Both the position numbers and the translations under genes were made by a program. A DNA stretch of 64,000 nt from Sulfurimonas sp. (lineage in GTDB: Bacteria > Campylobacterota > Campylobacteria > Campylobacterales > Sulfurimonadaceae), in NCBI RefSeq assembly GCF_028694605.1, contig NZ_JAQVKP010000001.1:124001-188000 (forward strand). The letters run 5' to 3'. Shown here one piece after another: positions 50,505 to 60,071 of this stretch (the stretch's first letter is position 1; each line of letters begins with the position of its first letter). The notes beneath the pieces were generated by a model. The model saw nothing but the letters and a program-made list of their open reading frames with translations. It was not told the DNA's origin and did no database searches.

Positions 50505-52239
50505 TAAAACTGCGTGTCCGCTTGATTGTTATGACGCATGTGAGATAATTTTTGATAATCAAAAGCTAAGAGGAGTAAAAGAGGGGCATACACAAGGTTT
50601 TTTATGCCCTCATCTCAACCACTATGAAAAGCATGCAACTATCCAAACCCCACGATACAAAGGGGAAGAGATTTCACTTGACGTGGCACTGGAAAAGCTC
50701 AAAGTGATGTTGCAAAGTTGCGCAAAAAACAAGATACTTCACTATAGAGGAAGCGGGAATTTTGCACTTATGCAAGAGGTGACAGACCATTTTTTTGCTT
50801 CTTACGGTGCTGTTTTGACGGAAGGGAGTTTGTGTGATGGAGCAGGAGAAGAGGGAATCAAGCAAGGCAGAGGCAGCAACAAAACTATGCCTATCCATGA
50901 GATTGCAAAATCAGAAGTAGTTGTTTTTTGGGGCAGAAATCCGCATACTACATCAAGCCACCTTCTTCCTCTCATCAAGGGCAAAACGATTATAGTTATA
51001 GACCCGATAAAAACGCCCATAGCAAGAATGGCTGATTTGCATATCCAGCTTAAACCGCATACCGACCAGTTTCTGGCAATGCTGCTTGCACGTTTTTTAC
51101 ATATCGAGAGCGGATATGATAAAGAGTTTTTACAGAAGTATGCGAGCGGTTGTGAAGAGTACTATGAGTTGACGCAAAATCTGCGTATCAAGGCAGTTTT
51201 GGAGCAGATGGATGTCTCCCTCGGGCAGCTTGGAGATTTTTTGAGACTTGTAAAAGATAAGAGAGCAGCTTTTGTCTGTGGTGTCGGTGTCCAAAAATAT
51301 CATGACGGTGCGGATGTGATGCGCTCAATTGACGCTTTGGCAGCAATGCTTGGACTCTTTGGCAAAGAGGGCTGCGGCGTAAGTTATCTCGGTGCTTCAA
51401 GGGCAAATATCGCCTCGCCTTTTTATACGCAGAGCAAAAAAGTCTCCAAGGTTTTGACTGAATTTAGCAGTTTTGATACGGTTTTTATACAAGGGGCAAA
51501 TCCGCTTTCGCAGATGCCGGATTCAAATCGAGTAAGAGCATCGATGGAGCGGGTAAAAAATATTGTCTATTTTGGTCTTTTTGAGAATGAGACAAGCGAG
51601 GTTGCCGACCTTGTGATACCTGCAAAAAGCTTTTTGTATAAAGATGATGTAAGAACATCTTACTCACACAATAGAATCTCTTTTATGCCAAAGGTGGCAG
51701 AGACGGATGCCGGAATCAGTGAGTATGATTTGAGTGCATATTTGTGCAGAGAGTTTGGCATTGATTTGCAGAGTGAAGAGTTTTATATAAACCATTTTAA
51801 AAGTTTTGCAGTTCAAAAAATTGATGGGCTGCTTTATGTAGATAAGAGAGAAGAAATACCCTATGCTAATGGTTTTGATACAAAGGACGGCGAGTTTGTT
51901 TTTCTTGATGAGATTGACTCAAAAATAGATGAAAATGAGGGGCTGCATCTCATAACAAGTAAAAGCCCTACAAGCTTAAATTCACAATTTCACCGCCAAG
52001 AGAGTGTCTATCTGCACAGCTCTTTAGGGTTTAGGGAGGGTGAGATGGTAAGTGTCACATCGGTCAGCGGAAGCGTAAGACTTAGTGTCAGGCATAATAA
52101 CGATTTGCGCTCCGATTGTGTTTTGATTTACAGCGGTACCAAAGGGGTCAACAATTTAACCCCTTCAAAGCATGCATTAAGCGCTAAAAGCGCAATATTC
52201 CAAGAAAATAAGGTGGAGGTTAGAAAATGGACAGTATAA
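50497..52239 (+). CDS. Molybdopterin oxidoreductase (DMSO-reductase family)
   Basis: The 580-residue protein has an N-terminal [4Fe-4S] site (Cys7, Cys11, Cys15, Cys37), molybdopterin-binding regions (VVFWGRNPHTT, GANPLSQMPDSNRVRASM) and a C-terminal MoCo domain (LITSKSPTSLNSQF). Cys113 in SLCDGAG is a candidate metal ligand. It lacks a Tat signal, so it is cytosolic, and is shorter than most family members (700 or more). Substrate cannot be told; formate, polysulfide or similar are possibilities. It overlaps both neighbours by 8-13 bp. Confidence 0.85.
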   Translation: MSNKTACPLDCYDACEIIFDNQKLRGVKEGHTQGFLCPHLNHYEKHATIQTPRYKGEEISLDVALEKLKVMLQSCAKNKILHYRGSGNFALMQEVTDHFFASYGAVLTEGSLCDGAGEEGIKQGRGSNKTMPIHEIAKSEVVVFWGRNPHTTSSHLLPLIKGKTIIVIDPIKTPIARMADLHIQLKPHTDQFLAMLLARFLHIESGYDKEFLQKYASGCEEYYELTQNLRIKAVLEQMDVSLGQLGDFLRLVKDKRAAFVCGVGVQKYHDGADVMRSIDALAAMLGLFGKEGCGVSYLGASRANIASPFYTQSKKVSKVLTEFSSFDTVFIQGANPLSQMPDSNRVRASMERVKNIVYFGLFENETSEVADLVIPAKSFLYKDDVRTSYSHNRISFMPKVAETDAGISEYDLSAYLCREFGIDLQSEEFYINHFKSFAVQKIDGLLYVDKREEIPYANGFDTKDGEFVFLDEIDSKIDENEGLHLITSKSPTSLNSQFHRQESVYLHSSLGFREGEMVSVTSVSGSVRLSVRHNNDLRSDCVLIYSGTKGVNNLTPSKHALSAKSAIFQENKVEVRKWTV

Positions 52240-53411
52240 AAGATTTAGATAAAAAATATGTTTTGCCAACCTATGCGAGAGCGGATGTTGAGTTTGTAGG
52301 CGGAGAGAATGCAAAACTTTATGACGTTAATGGCAAAAGATATATAGATTTTGCTTCAGGTATAGCGGTTTGCAGTGTCGGGCATGCAAACAAAAGAGTA
52401 AATGACGCCATCTGCAACCAGCTATCAAAGCTGACACATACTTCAAATCTTTACTATATAGCACCACAGGCAAAAGCAGCGCAAAAGATAGTCGAGGCAA
52501 GCGGCTATGATATGAAGTGCTTTTTTGGAAACAGCGGAGCAGAAGCTAATGAGGGTGCTATCAAAATAGCGAGAAAGTTTGGTGAAAAAGAGGGTGAAAT
52601 TAAAAGATATAAAGTTATAACGCTACAGCACTCTTTTCACGGAAGAACGATTACAACGGTAAAAGCAACCGGTCAGGCGTATATGCACAACTATTTTGGA
52701 CCATATCCGGACGGTTTTGTTTATGCAGATGATATAAACCATGTTGAGAGTTTGGTGGATGACCACACATGTGCGGTTATGATAGAGCTTGTGCAGGGCG
52801 AGGGCGGAGTACAGCCTTTGGATAGAGAAGCGGTGCAAAAACTTGCAAAATTTCTAAAGTCAAAAGATGTGCTGCTTATCATTGATGAAGTTCAGACGGG
52901 AGTTTACAGAACTGGTAAATTTTTGGCATCGAACTACTACGATATTGAGCCTGACATTGTTACTTTGGCAAAAGGACTAGGCGGGGGTGTGCCTATAGGT
53001 GTTGTTATGACATCGCATAAAGATATATTTAGTGCAGGAGATCACGGTTCTACATTCGGCGGAAACTTTTTAAGTACGACTGCCGCATGTGAAGTTATGG
53101 ATATCTTGGATGAGATGTATGATGATGGCAGATTGCAAAGCAGCATAGACTATTTTGACAGCTCTTTAGAGAAATTTTATAGCGCACATGGGGATATCTT
53201 TACTTCGAAGGTCGGTATAGGGATGATGTGCGGGCTTCGTGTCAAAGATGGCGACACACTCGCTAAAATCATCTTAAAGGCAAGAGAAGAGGGCGTAATC
53301 GTACTAAGAGCAGGAAGAGATACGCTGAGACTTTTACCGGCTCTGACAATCACAAAAGAGGAAATAGATGAAGGCTTTGAAGCTCTCAACCGTGCTATTG
53401 GTTCTTTATAG
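52227..53411 (+). CDS. argD: Acetylornithine aminotransferase
   Basis: The 394-residue class III PLP aminotransferase has FFGNSGAEANEGAIKIAR, the QHSFHGRT motif, LIIDEVQTGVYRTG and the PLP Lys in TLAKGLGGGVPIG. ArgD converts N-acetylglutamate semialdehyde to N-acetylornithine in arginine synthesis and may also serve lysine synthesis. Its last 44 bp overlap the TolC-like gene. No other arg gene is near. Confidence 0.92.
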   Translation: MDSIKDLDKKYVLPTYARADVEFVGGENAKLYDVNGKRYIDFASGIAVCSVGHANKRVNDAICNQLSKLTHTSNLYYIAPQAKAAQKIVEASGYDMKCFFGNSGAEANEGAIKIARKFGEKEGEIKRYKVITLQHSFHGRTITTVKATGQAYMHNYFGPYPDGFVYADDINHVESLVDDHTCAVMIELVQGEGGVQPLDREAVQKLAKFLKSKDVLLIIDEVQTGVYRTGKFLASNYYDIEPDIVTLAKGLGGGVPIGVVMTSHKDIFSAGDHGSTFGGNFLSTTAACEVMDILDEMYDDGRLQSSIDYFDSSLEKFYSAHGDIFTSKVGIGMMCGLRVKDGDTLAKIILKAREEGVIVLRAGRDTLRLLPALTITKEEIDEGFEALNRAIGSL

Positions 53412-54573
53412 CAGTACACTTCTTGTTTGTGATGAGAAGCTAGAAAACTATATTTCAGAGACTAAAAAAGAGCAGTTTCGTTATGATTATCAAAAAAATG
53501 AGGCTGAGAGTTCTAAACTCCGCGATTCATGGATAGCACCTCTTAATCTTAACTATAGTTACTCAAAAAGTAATCCTTACAGTGATGAACAGATTAGCGA
53601 AAACGCTTCTATCAAGATGGATCAGCCAATTTTTCAGAGCGGGGGTATCTACTATGGGATTAAGTTTGCAGAGGCTTCAAAAATCTATGCGGACTACTCC
53701 ATTGATGTAGCAAAAAGAAAGCTTATAAAAGATGCCGTCTCACTGTTGATGCAGATTAAGCAGATAGATTTGAAAAGAGAGAAGCAGAATCTCCTTATAA
53801 AAAATGCAGAGATTAGTCTTGCGCAAAAAAAGGAAGATTATCTAAGCGGACAGCTTGATTCAGGTTTTTTAGACAGCGCTATAATTGAGCGAAATCAGCT
53901 GATTCAGGCACTATATGACATAGAGACAAGCAAAGAGCGGCTAATCTCAAAATTTAATGCCATAAGCGATATGGACTACAAAGATGCGGCTGTTCCAAAA
54001 CTAAGAACGCTTACTCAAAAAGAGTTTTTAGATGAAAATATAGTCTTAACCATGTCGCAGAGTGAGATAGAAAAAAACCGCTATTTTACAGATGTTACAA
54101 TGGCAAAATATCTTCCTAAAGTCAATCTTGTTGCAGGATATAACTGGGATAAGAGTGATGCAATCTTTCAGTTTGGACCAAACGAGAAGGATTACTACAA
54201 CGTTGGGTTTAAAGCTAACCTGCCTCTTGATATCAACAGTTTTAGAGATATGGAGTCCTCAAAAGTTGACTATATGAAGTCAAAATTAGCAGTTGAAGAT
54301 AGAAAAAGAGAACTCCGTGCCATATATGAACAAGTTATGCAAAATATACAAAACCTTGAGAAAAAAAAGCAGCTCAGTATCGAGAACAGAGATATCTATG
54401 AGAGACTTTTGGCAGATACAAAGCAGCTCTTTGAAGCCGGATATAAAGCAGAATTTGATGTTGAGCTTATGCAAAACTCTGTAGAGATTCAAAAGAGCGA
54501 TGTTAACATCTTCGAAATAGATAAGCAGTTAGAGCTTCTCACGCTCTATGAGATGTATAAAAATGAGATTTAG
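53368..54573 (+). CDS. TolC-family outer-membrane channel protein
   Basis: The 401-residue protein has a signal peptide (about 1-20) and two long helical repeats with beta strands, typical of TolC/OEP proteins (WIAPLNLNYSYSKSNPYS, YLPKVNLVAGYNW, LFEAGYKAEFDVELMQNS). It probably forms the exit channel for the HlyD-like adaptor encoded at 49707. The start sits 44 bp inside argD, and no better start fits the signal peptide. Confidence 0.8.
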   Translation: MKALKLSTVLLVLYSSTLLVCDEKLENYISETKKEQFRYDYQKNEAESSKLRDSWIAPLNLNYSYSKSNPYSDEQISENASIKMDQPIFQSGGIYYGIKFAEASKIYADYSIDVAKRKLIKDAVSLLMQIKQIDLKREKQNLLIKNAEISLAQKKEDYLSGQLDSGFLDSAIIERNQLIQALYDIETSKERLISKFNAISDMDYKDAAVPKLRTLTQKEFLDENIVLTMSQSEIEKNRYFTDVTMAKYLPKVNLVAGYNWDKSDAIFQFGPNEKDYYNVGFKANLPLDINSFRDMESSKVDYMKSKLAVEDRKRELRAIYEQVMQNIQNLEKKKQLSIENRDIYERLLADTKQLFEAGYKAEFDVELMQNSVEIQKSDVNIFEIDKQLELLTLYEMYKNEI

Positions 54574-55552
54574 CGACTATATGTCAGAGTGGCTGTACGG
54601 CAAAGACGGCTACTACGCAACCTATAAAAATATAGGCAAAAGCGGGGATTTTTACACCTCTGTAAGTACGAGTAAGTTTTTTGGCGGAACGATTGCAAAG
54701 CATATTATCTCTTTGGTTGATGAGGGTTTTTTAGAGCATAATGCCGTGATTTGTGAAATAGGAGCGCATCATGGCTATTTTTTAGCCGATGTTATAGAGT
54801 TTATATATTCACTCCGTCCGCAACTGCTTCAAACACTTAAATTTGTCATTATTGAGCGGTTTGAAGCGTTGCAGGAGTTTCAAAAAAATTATTTTCAAGA
54901 GAGCTTTGGTGACATTGTAAAGCTTACACACTATAAATCTTTAAGCGAGTTAAAGTGCGAAAATGCTTTTTTTATAGCAAACGAGATATTTGACGCATTC
55001 CCGTGTGAACTTTACTACAAAGGTAAAAGTGCAAGAGTAGATGGGCATGAAGTTGTTTTTGATGTTGAAGATGTATGGGTAGAAGAGAAAGCCAAAAAGT
55101 ATCATAAAGATAGAGGCGAAATAGCAAAAGGATATGAAGAGTTTGCTAATGAGATGGCGTTATCGTGCAAAAAATTTGAGTTTATGAGTTTTGACTACGG
55201 AGAGATGCAAGCCCGTCCCGACTTTTCACTTAGGGTTTATGCAAAACATGAAGTAATTCCATTCTTCGATAAAAGTATGAAAAAAAATGAGTTGTTTGCC
55301 AAATCAGATATAACCTACGATGTAACATTTGCCCATGTCAGAGATGCTTTTTTAGAAGCCGGGGTGGAGTTTGTAGTACTCAAAGCGCAGATGGTAGCTC
55401 TTGTAGATATGGGAATCTTGGAACTTTTAGAGATACTTAGAGAAAAAGCAGATGAGAAAATCTACAAACAAGAGCTAGAAAAAGTAAAAATTTTAATTAT
55501 GCCAAATTTTTTAGGCGAGCGGTTTAAGATGATGCGCTTTAGAAAAGTGTAA
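54563..55552 (+). CDS. MidA/NDUFAF7-type SAM-dependent methyltransferase
   Basis: Starting at 54563 (MRFSDYMSEWLYG), the 329-residue protein matches the MidA family: GDFYTSVSTSKFFGGTIA, the AdoMet motif VICEIGAHHGYF, and ANEIFDAFPCELYY. The upstream ATG at 54548 would add five residues. In mitochondria the relative NDUFAF7 methylates a complex I subunit; the bacterial target is not established. It overlaps the end of the TolC gene and ends in a shared terminator. Confidence 0.87.
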   Translation: MRFSDYMSEWLYGKDGYYATYKNIGKSGDFYTSVSTSKFFGGTIAKHIISLVDEGFLEHNAVICEIGAHHGYFLADVIEFIYSLRPQLLQTLKFVIIERFEALQEFQKNYFQESFGDIVKLTHYKSLSELKCENAFFIANEIFDAFPCELYYKGKSARVDGHEVVFDVEDVWVEEKAKKYHKDRGEIAKGYEEFANEMALSCKKFEFMSFDYGEMQARPDFSLRVYAKHEVIPFFDKSMKKNELFAKSDITYDVTFAHVRDAFLEAGVEFVVLKAQMVALVDMGILELLEILREKADEKIYKQELEKVKILIMPNFLGERFKMMRFRKV

Positions 55553-55578
55553 AAACCCTGCGATAAAGCAAGATTTTT
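55551..55578. terminator. Bidirectional terminator between midA-like gene and pilT
   Basis: AAAAACCCTGC and GCAAGATTTTT pair around GATAAA; mismatches on the plus strand are G-U pairs on the minus strand, and T-runs flank both ends. It contains the two stop codons. Confidence 0.65.
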
Positions 55579-56659
55579 ACATATTGTGGAGGATTTTCAT
55601 AAACTCTTCAGGTCTGTTTGAAGCTGTGATAGCGGTCTCTTTTGTGATAACTCTTTTACGAAGCAGTGCGAGAAGCTGATCTGTTTGTGTTGTCATATTT
55701 GTCTCATTCTGGTTTAGCTGCATTTGAGAGTAGATTTGATGTACTTTGTCCTCTCTGATAAGGTTTTGGATAGCCGGATTTGCTATTAAAACTTCTTGTG
55801 TTGCAACGATGCCGCCGCCGATTCTTGGCATAAGAGACTGAGAGATAACAGAAATAAGTGAAGAGGCCAGTTGCGCTCTAACCTGTGCTTGTTCTCCTGC
55901 ATCAAAAACGTCAATGATACGGTTGATGGTAGAAGCTGCCGAGTTTGTATGCAGTGTTCCAAAAACGATATGTCCGGTCTCTGCAGCGGTAAGGGCGGCA
56001 GAAATGGTCTCTCTGTCTCTCATCTCACCTACCAAAATAACATCAGGGTCTTGCCTGAGGGCGTATTTAAGTGCTGTTGCGAAAGAACTTGTATCTGAGC
56101 CTACTTCTCGTTGTGAGAAGAGTGATTTAATGTTTGTATGGACAAATTCAACCGGGTCTTCGATAGTAATGATATGTTTGTTTGCGGTTAAATTAATCTC
56201 ATGAAGCATTGAAGCAAGTGTTGTTGACTTACCGCTACCCGTTGGTCCTGTGACAAGGATAAGCCCTTTTTCTCTTTTTACAAGTTCTTTAAAAATCGGG
56301 TTGTTGTTAAATTTTTCAAGCGGTGGGACATCTATGGGAATCATACGGAATGCACACGATATTCCCCCGATAGTGCGGTAGTAGTTTGCACGGAAACGAC
56401 CTACATTCTCAAGCTCAAAAGAGAAGTCAAGCTCATTTCTATCTTCAAAAATCTTCTTTTGTTTATCCTCGATTAGTGCATACGCCATCTCCTCTATCTC
56501 TTTTGCACTCAAAACCGGAAGGTTGAGCGGTTTTAGAGATTTGTCGATTCTGATTTGCGGCTCACTCCCCGGAACAAGATGCAAATCCGAAGACTCAAAA
56601 TGTAAGACACTCTTGAGTAACTTTTTAATATCAATAGGTTTCTTTGTCTCTTCGCCCAT
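55577..56659 (-). CDS. pilT: PilT-like twitching/retraction ATPase
   Basis: The 360-residue protein has the PilT layout: N-terminal PAS-like domain (about 10-110), Walker A GPTGSGKS (138-145), Asp box, Walker B DVILVGEMRD, and the His box HIVFGTLHTNSA. It powers retraction of type IV pili or related DNA-uptake and secretion machines. No other pilus genes are adjacent. It is read apart from gatC, 47 bp downstream of it on the minus strand. Confidence 0.9.
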   Translation of the reverse strand: MGEETKKPIDIKKLLKSVLHFESSDLHLVPGSEPQIRIDKSLKPLNLPVLSAKEIEEMAYALIEDKQKKIFEDRNELDFSFELENVGRFRANYYRTIGGISCAFRMIPIDVPPLEKFNNNPIFKELVKREKGLILVTGPTGSGKSTTLASMLHEINLTANKHIITIEDPVEFVHTNIKSLFSQREVGSDTSSFATALKYALRQDPDVILVGEMRDRETISAALTAAETGHIVFGTLHTNSAASTINRIIDVFDAGEQAQVRAQLASSLISVISQSLMPRIGGGIVATQEVLIANPAIQNLIREDKVHQIYSQMQLNQNETNMTTQTDQLLALLRKRVITKETAITASNRPEEFMKILHNM

Positions 56660-56705
56660 ATCTGACTCCTTGTCTATTTTGAATTTATTCTGCTAAATTA
56701 TAACA

Positions 56706-56993
56706 CTATTCTATAATCTTTGGTACGATAAAGAAATGATCACTGCTCTGTGGTGCATTTTTAATAATACTATCGTTGATAGAAGTATCGCAAGACGGAG
56801 TGTCTTCTCTTAAAAATGTAGCTGCGTCACTCATTGCAAATTTGTCATCTACGCCATCCGTATTTAGCTCGCTTAGGTTATCCACAAAATTAACAATTTG
56901 CGAGAGCTGCTCTATAATCTCTTCACGCTTATCGTCTGAAATTTTTAAAAATGACAATTTTTCCAGCTTGCTCAATAACGCATTATCTACCTG
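56706..56993 (-). CDS. gatC: Glutamyl/aspartyl-tRNA amidotransferase subunit C
   Basis: The 95-residue product starts at 56993 (MQVDNALLSKLEKLSFLKI) and has the GatC pattern LSQIVNFVDNLSELNTDGV, then the FLREDTPS segment. Together with GatA and GatB, encoded elsewhere, it converts Glu-tRNA-Gln and Asp-tRNA-Asn. An extension to 57068 is possible but has no GatC similarity. Confidence 0.88.
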   Translation of the reverse strand, partial: QVDNALLSKLEKLSFLKISDDKREEIIEQLSQIVNFVDNLSELNTDGVDDKFAMSDAATFLREDTPSCDTSINDSIIKNAPQSSDHFFIVPKIIE

Positions 56994-57118
56994 CATATAA
57001 CAATCCCATATAATAATTTTCAAAGATTGTAACAAAAAAAAGCTCTCTCTTTGATGAAAGTTTAACAAAATATGCGATATTATTGTAAACTTTTTAAATA
57101 GCAGTGTAAGGAAGATTT

Positions 57119-57706
57119 TTGAGCTTAAAAGATAATATAGATATGGTAAAAGAGGAGTTAAACTCCGAAGAAAAGTTTTTTGAAAAAGCGGTTGTGACTG
57201 AAAAATTTATCAAAAAATATAAAAATGTTCTTATAGGCTCCGTTATTGCTGTTGTTCTTTTTGCTGTTGCAAATGTAGCATACGAGATGAATGAGAAAAG
57301 CAAGCTAGAGAGCGTAAATAAAGCTTTTGCAAAATTAAGCGCAAACCCGAAAGACGGTGCTGCTCTGAATGAAATCAAATCATTATCGTCTGAGTTGCAT
57401 GATGCTTGGATTTTTTCGCAGGCAGTTGCAAACAAAGATATGGAATCACTTAAGGGTTTAAAAGATACAAAAGCGCTTATAGTAAGTGATTTGGCAGAGT
57501 ATGAGATGGCGACGGATGAGGCTTCACTTCAAAAGTATGCTTCAAGACAGGATGCGATTTTTAGAGATTTGGCACTTGTTCAAAGTGCAGTGCTGCTCTT
57601 AAATGCAAACAAAATCCAAGAAGCAAGAGATGCTCTTGCTAAAGTTTCTAAAGGTTCTTCTATGGAAAAACTAGTAGCAGCTCTTATGCATTATGGAGTG
57701 AAATAA
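57119..57706 (+). CDS. YfgM-like tetratricopeptide membrane protein
   Basis: The 195-residue protein begins at TTG, has one TM helix (about 39-57) and a helical periplasmic domain with TPR-like repeats, ending in a repeat LNANKIQEARDALAKVSKGS. The layout matches YfgM/ancillary SecYEG translocon subunits, which also sit beside BamB in other bacteria, as here. Two genes downstream is a recombinase. Family assignment is by layout and context. Confidence 0.68.
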   Translation: MSLKDNIDMVKEELNSEEKFFEKAVVTEKFIKKYKNVLIGSVIAVVLFAVANVAYEMNEKSKLESVNKAFAKLSANPKDGAALNEIKSLSSELHDAWIFSQAVANKDMESLKGLKDTKALIVSDLAEYEMATDEASLQKYASRQDAIFRDLALVQSAVLLLNANKIQEARDALAKVSKGSSMEKLVAALMHYGVK

Positions 57707-57710
57707 TATT

Positions 57711-58706
57711 TTGAAAACATTATCTCTTCTGCTTATATCATTTAGCATTGTTTTTTTTAGTGCGTGTAGTTCTAAAGAGGTTTATAAACCTATAAAAGTT
57801 GTCGGTGACTGGAAGCATGCCGGAGACAGTGATGTAGTTATCAATGCTGTATCACAAGATGCCGCTATGGTCGAAAAAAGAAATGTTTTTGCCGGCGGTA
57901 AGGTTCTTGATGTTACTGTTGCGGAGGGTGAAAAACTCTTGGGTTTTAGCGATGGATGGGTTATAAGTTCAAATATAGACGGAAATGTAACACTGCAAAG
58001 CACTCAAGATAAAAAAGTAGAGAAATTTAATCTTAAAAAAACAGTTGCTGCCGCAAGTATAAGTGGTGATACTCTCGCCGTTTTGTTTGCAGATAATGAG
58101 ATGGCGCTCTACTCGCTTGCATCCAAAACGCTGCTTTTAAAAGAGCAGGGCAATCCTCCAATCGTCGTAAACTCAAAATTGATAAAGCCTTATTTTAGGG
58201 ATGATTTAGTAATTTTCGCAACGCTTGATGGGAAAGTCGTTATTGTAAACACGCAAACAAAAAAAAGATTGCGTACGATTATAGTAAGCAGTGAAGAACA
58301 TTTTAACAATGTAATCTACTTTGGTCTTTTGGATAACAAAATCATTGCGGCAACGGCACACAAAATTCTCTCACTCTCAAAAGAGGAAGTGCGTGCTCCT
58401 TATGATATAAGAGGTGTTGTTGCGGATGATAAAACTCTTTACATTGCCACCAAGCAAGGCGAGATTATCTCTTTAAGCTCTGATTTGAAACAAAATGCGA
58501 AGTTAAAATTTCCGTTTGCCCACTTTTTAGGTCTTATTGTAAGCGGTGAGAAGCTTTATGCCCTAGAAAAAGAGGCGTATCTTATAGAGATGCCAAAAGA
58601 TTTGTCGTCGTACAGCGTCTATGAAGCAGATGTTGAAGATGGTTATGTTTATATCAATGATAAAACCTTTTTTGTCCATGATGAGTATATTTCAGTAGAG
58701 AAGTAA
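57711..58706 (+). CDS. BamB-like beta-propeller lipoprotein
   Basis: The 331-residue protein starts at TTG, has a lipoprotein signal with lipobox FFSAC (Cys near 19) and repeated short strands typical of a PQQ/WD-like propeller (GDTLAVLFADNEMALYSL, VIFATLDGKVVIVN). BamB helps assemble outer-membrane proteins. The pairing with a YfgM-like gene upstream is the same as in gamma-proteobacteria. Sequence similarity to BamB was not tested. Confidence 0.65.
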   Translation: MKTLSLLLISFSIVFFSACSSKEVYKPIKVVGDWKHAGDSDVVINAVSQDAAMVEKRNVFAGGKVLDVTVAEGEKLLGFSDGWVISSNIDGNVTLQSTQDKKVEKFNLKKTVAAASISGDTLAVLFADNEMALYSLASKTLLLKEQGNPPIVVNSKLIKPYFRDDLVIFATLDGKVVIVNTQTKKRLRTIIVSSEEHFNNVIYFGLLDNKIIAATAHKILSLSKEEVRAPYDIRGVVADDKTLYIATKQGEIISLSSDLKQNAKLKFPFAHFLGLIVSGEKLYALEKEAYLIEMPKDLSSYSVYEADVEDGYVYINDKTFFVHDEYISVEK

Positions 58707-59533
58707 TGTCTAAAGAGCTTGAAGCTTTTATAGAGTATATAACAGTTATAAGAGCTTTGAGTAAAAAAAGTGTCGGTGCATATAAAAGCGACCTTATAGC
58801 TTTGGAAAATGCACTGCTAAAGCCTCTTATCGAGCTTGATACAAATACCCTTTTTGAACTTCTAAACAGCTATAAGAACAAAAGAACCCTCAATCGAAAG
58901 CTCTCTTCCGTTAATGCTTTTTTTGATTTTTGCTATAAAAGCCAATTTACAGAGGAAAAAACAAAGCTCAAATTTTCAAAAATCCCAAAACTTCTCCCAA
59001 AATTTCTCCCGTTTGAAGCGATACAAAGCAGTCTTGCTTTGATAGACAGAAGCTCTTTTATCGGTTTGCGTGATTATGCGCTGATACTTTTTTTGTATGC
59101 AACAGGAGCAAGGATAAGCGAGTGTCTTGGGCTGCAACGAGGAGACATCGAGGGGGAGTGGCTTCATATTAGGCATGCAAAGGGTGAAAAAGAGCGCATT
59201 GTTCCCATCGCCTCAGTTGCAAAAAAAGCGATTGATGCATATCTAAACGAGGCAAAAAATGAGAGAACATTTGTATGGCAAAACTATAAAGGCGATAGGC
59301 TAAGCCGTATTTCTGCCTACAAGGTTACACAAAAATATCTTGGTATCTCACCCCATGTGCTGCGCCACTCCTACGCAACATCGCTTATCGCCGGTGGTGC
59401 TGATTTGCGTGTTGTTCAGGAGCTTTTAGGGCATGCTTCACTTCTAACTACCCAAATATACACCCATATACAAAAGCAGGACTTAAAAGAGACGATTGAG
59501 GCTTGTCATCCTATGGCAAAAGAAAATCTATGA
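58706..59533 (+). CDS. Tyrosine recombinase (XerC/XerD type)
   Basis: The 275-residue protein has an N-terminal SAM-like core-binding domain (1-95) and a catalytic domain with Arg136, Lys159, His217, Arg220, His243 and nucleophile Tyr252, all in place. It could be the chromosome dimer-resolving Xer enzyme, though Campylobacterota often use a longer single XerH; an integrase role is possible. It shares one base with the lipoprotein stop and couples to the HD gene by ATGA. Confidence 0.88.
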   Translation: MSKELEAFIEYITVIRALSKKSVGAYKSDLIALENALLKPLIELDTNTLFELLNSYKNKRTLNRKLSSVNAFFDFCYKSQFTEEKTKLKFSKIPKLLPKFLPFEAIQSSLALIDRSSFIGLRDYALILFLYATGARISECLGLQRGDIEGEWLHIRHAKGEKERIVPIASVAKKAIDAYLNEAKNERTFVWQNYKGDRLSRISAYKVTQKYLGISPHVLRHSYATSLIAGGADLRVVQELLGHASLLTTQIYTHIQKQDLKETIEACHPMAKENL

Positions 59534-60003
59534 ATAAAATCAACAACTCTTTGTTTTCAAAACCTTTTTTGAAGTCTCTCTTTTTTGTACAAAATAAGTG
59601 GCATCAGCACGGGGTTTTAGTGCATACGCTTTGCGTGATTTATCATATATTAAAAGCAGGGGAGTTTCGTTTTTTGGCGGCAGGATTGCTGCATGATATA
59701 GGCAAACCGTTTTGTGCATTTAAAAAAGATGAAGAAGATAGGGAATTTGACGAATATAGTTTTACGGATCATGAAGAGAGAAGTTATGAAATCATCAAAG
59801 ATTGGAATTTTATAAGCTCTTATACAAAAGAGTTAGTGCGGTATCACTATCTTATCCGTGATGTACAAAAGAGTAAAACCGAAGATTTTGGTCGCTATGA
59901 ACGTAAAAAAAAGATTTGGGATGGCTTGAGCGAAGAGTTCAAAAAAGATGTAGCACTTTTTATGAGTTATGATGATTTGGGCAAAGGGAAGAGAAGAAGA
60001 TAA
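59530..60003 (+). CDS. HD-domain protein
   Basis: The 157-residue protein starts at the ATG overlapping the recombinase stop. It has an HD-type metal site: His near 28 (HQHGVLVHTL), His-Asp in LLHDIGKPF (about 61), and further His residues (TDHEERS, VRYHYLI). HD proteins are metal-dependent phosphohydrolases. No second domain is present. The substrate is unknown. Confidence 0.8.
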   Translation: MNKINNSLFSKPFLKSLFFVQNKWHQHGVLVHTLCVIYHILKAGEFRFLAAGLLHDIGKPFCAFKKDEEDREFDEYSFTDHEERSYEIIKDWNFISSYTKELVRYHYLIRDVQKSKTEDFGRYERKKKIWDGLSEEFKKDVALFMSYDDLGKGKRRR

Positions 60004-60071
60004 TACAAATCTAACACAAATGTAACAAAAAAGGTGTAAAATTCAATTTAATTTAAGATTATGGGTTGTTT

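Noticed and set aside
58706-59533. Tyrosine recombinase as the mover of the nearby rearranged tail
   Set aside because: It sits in a conserved-looking operon with lipoprotein and HD genes, over 2 kb from the repeats, with no matching core sites.
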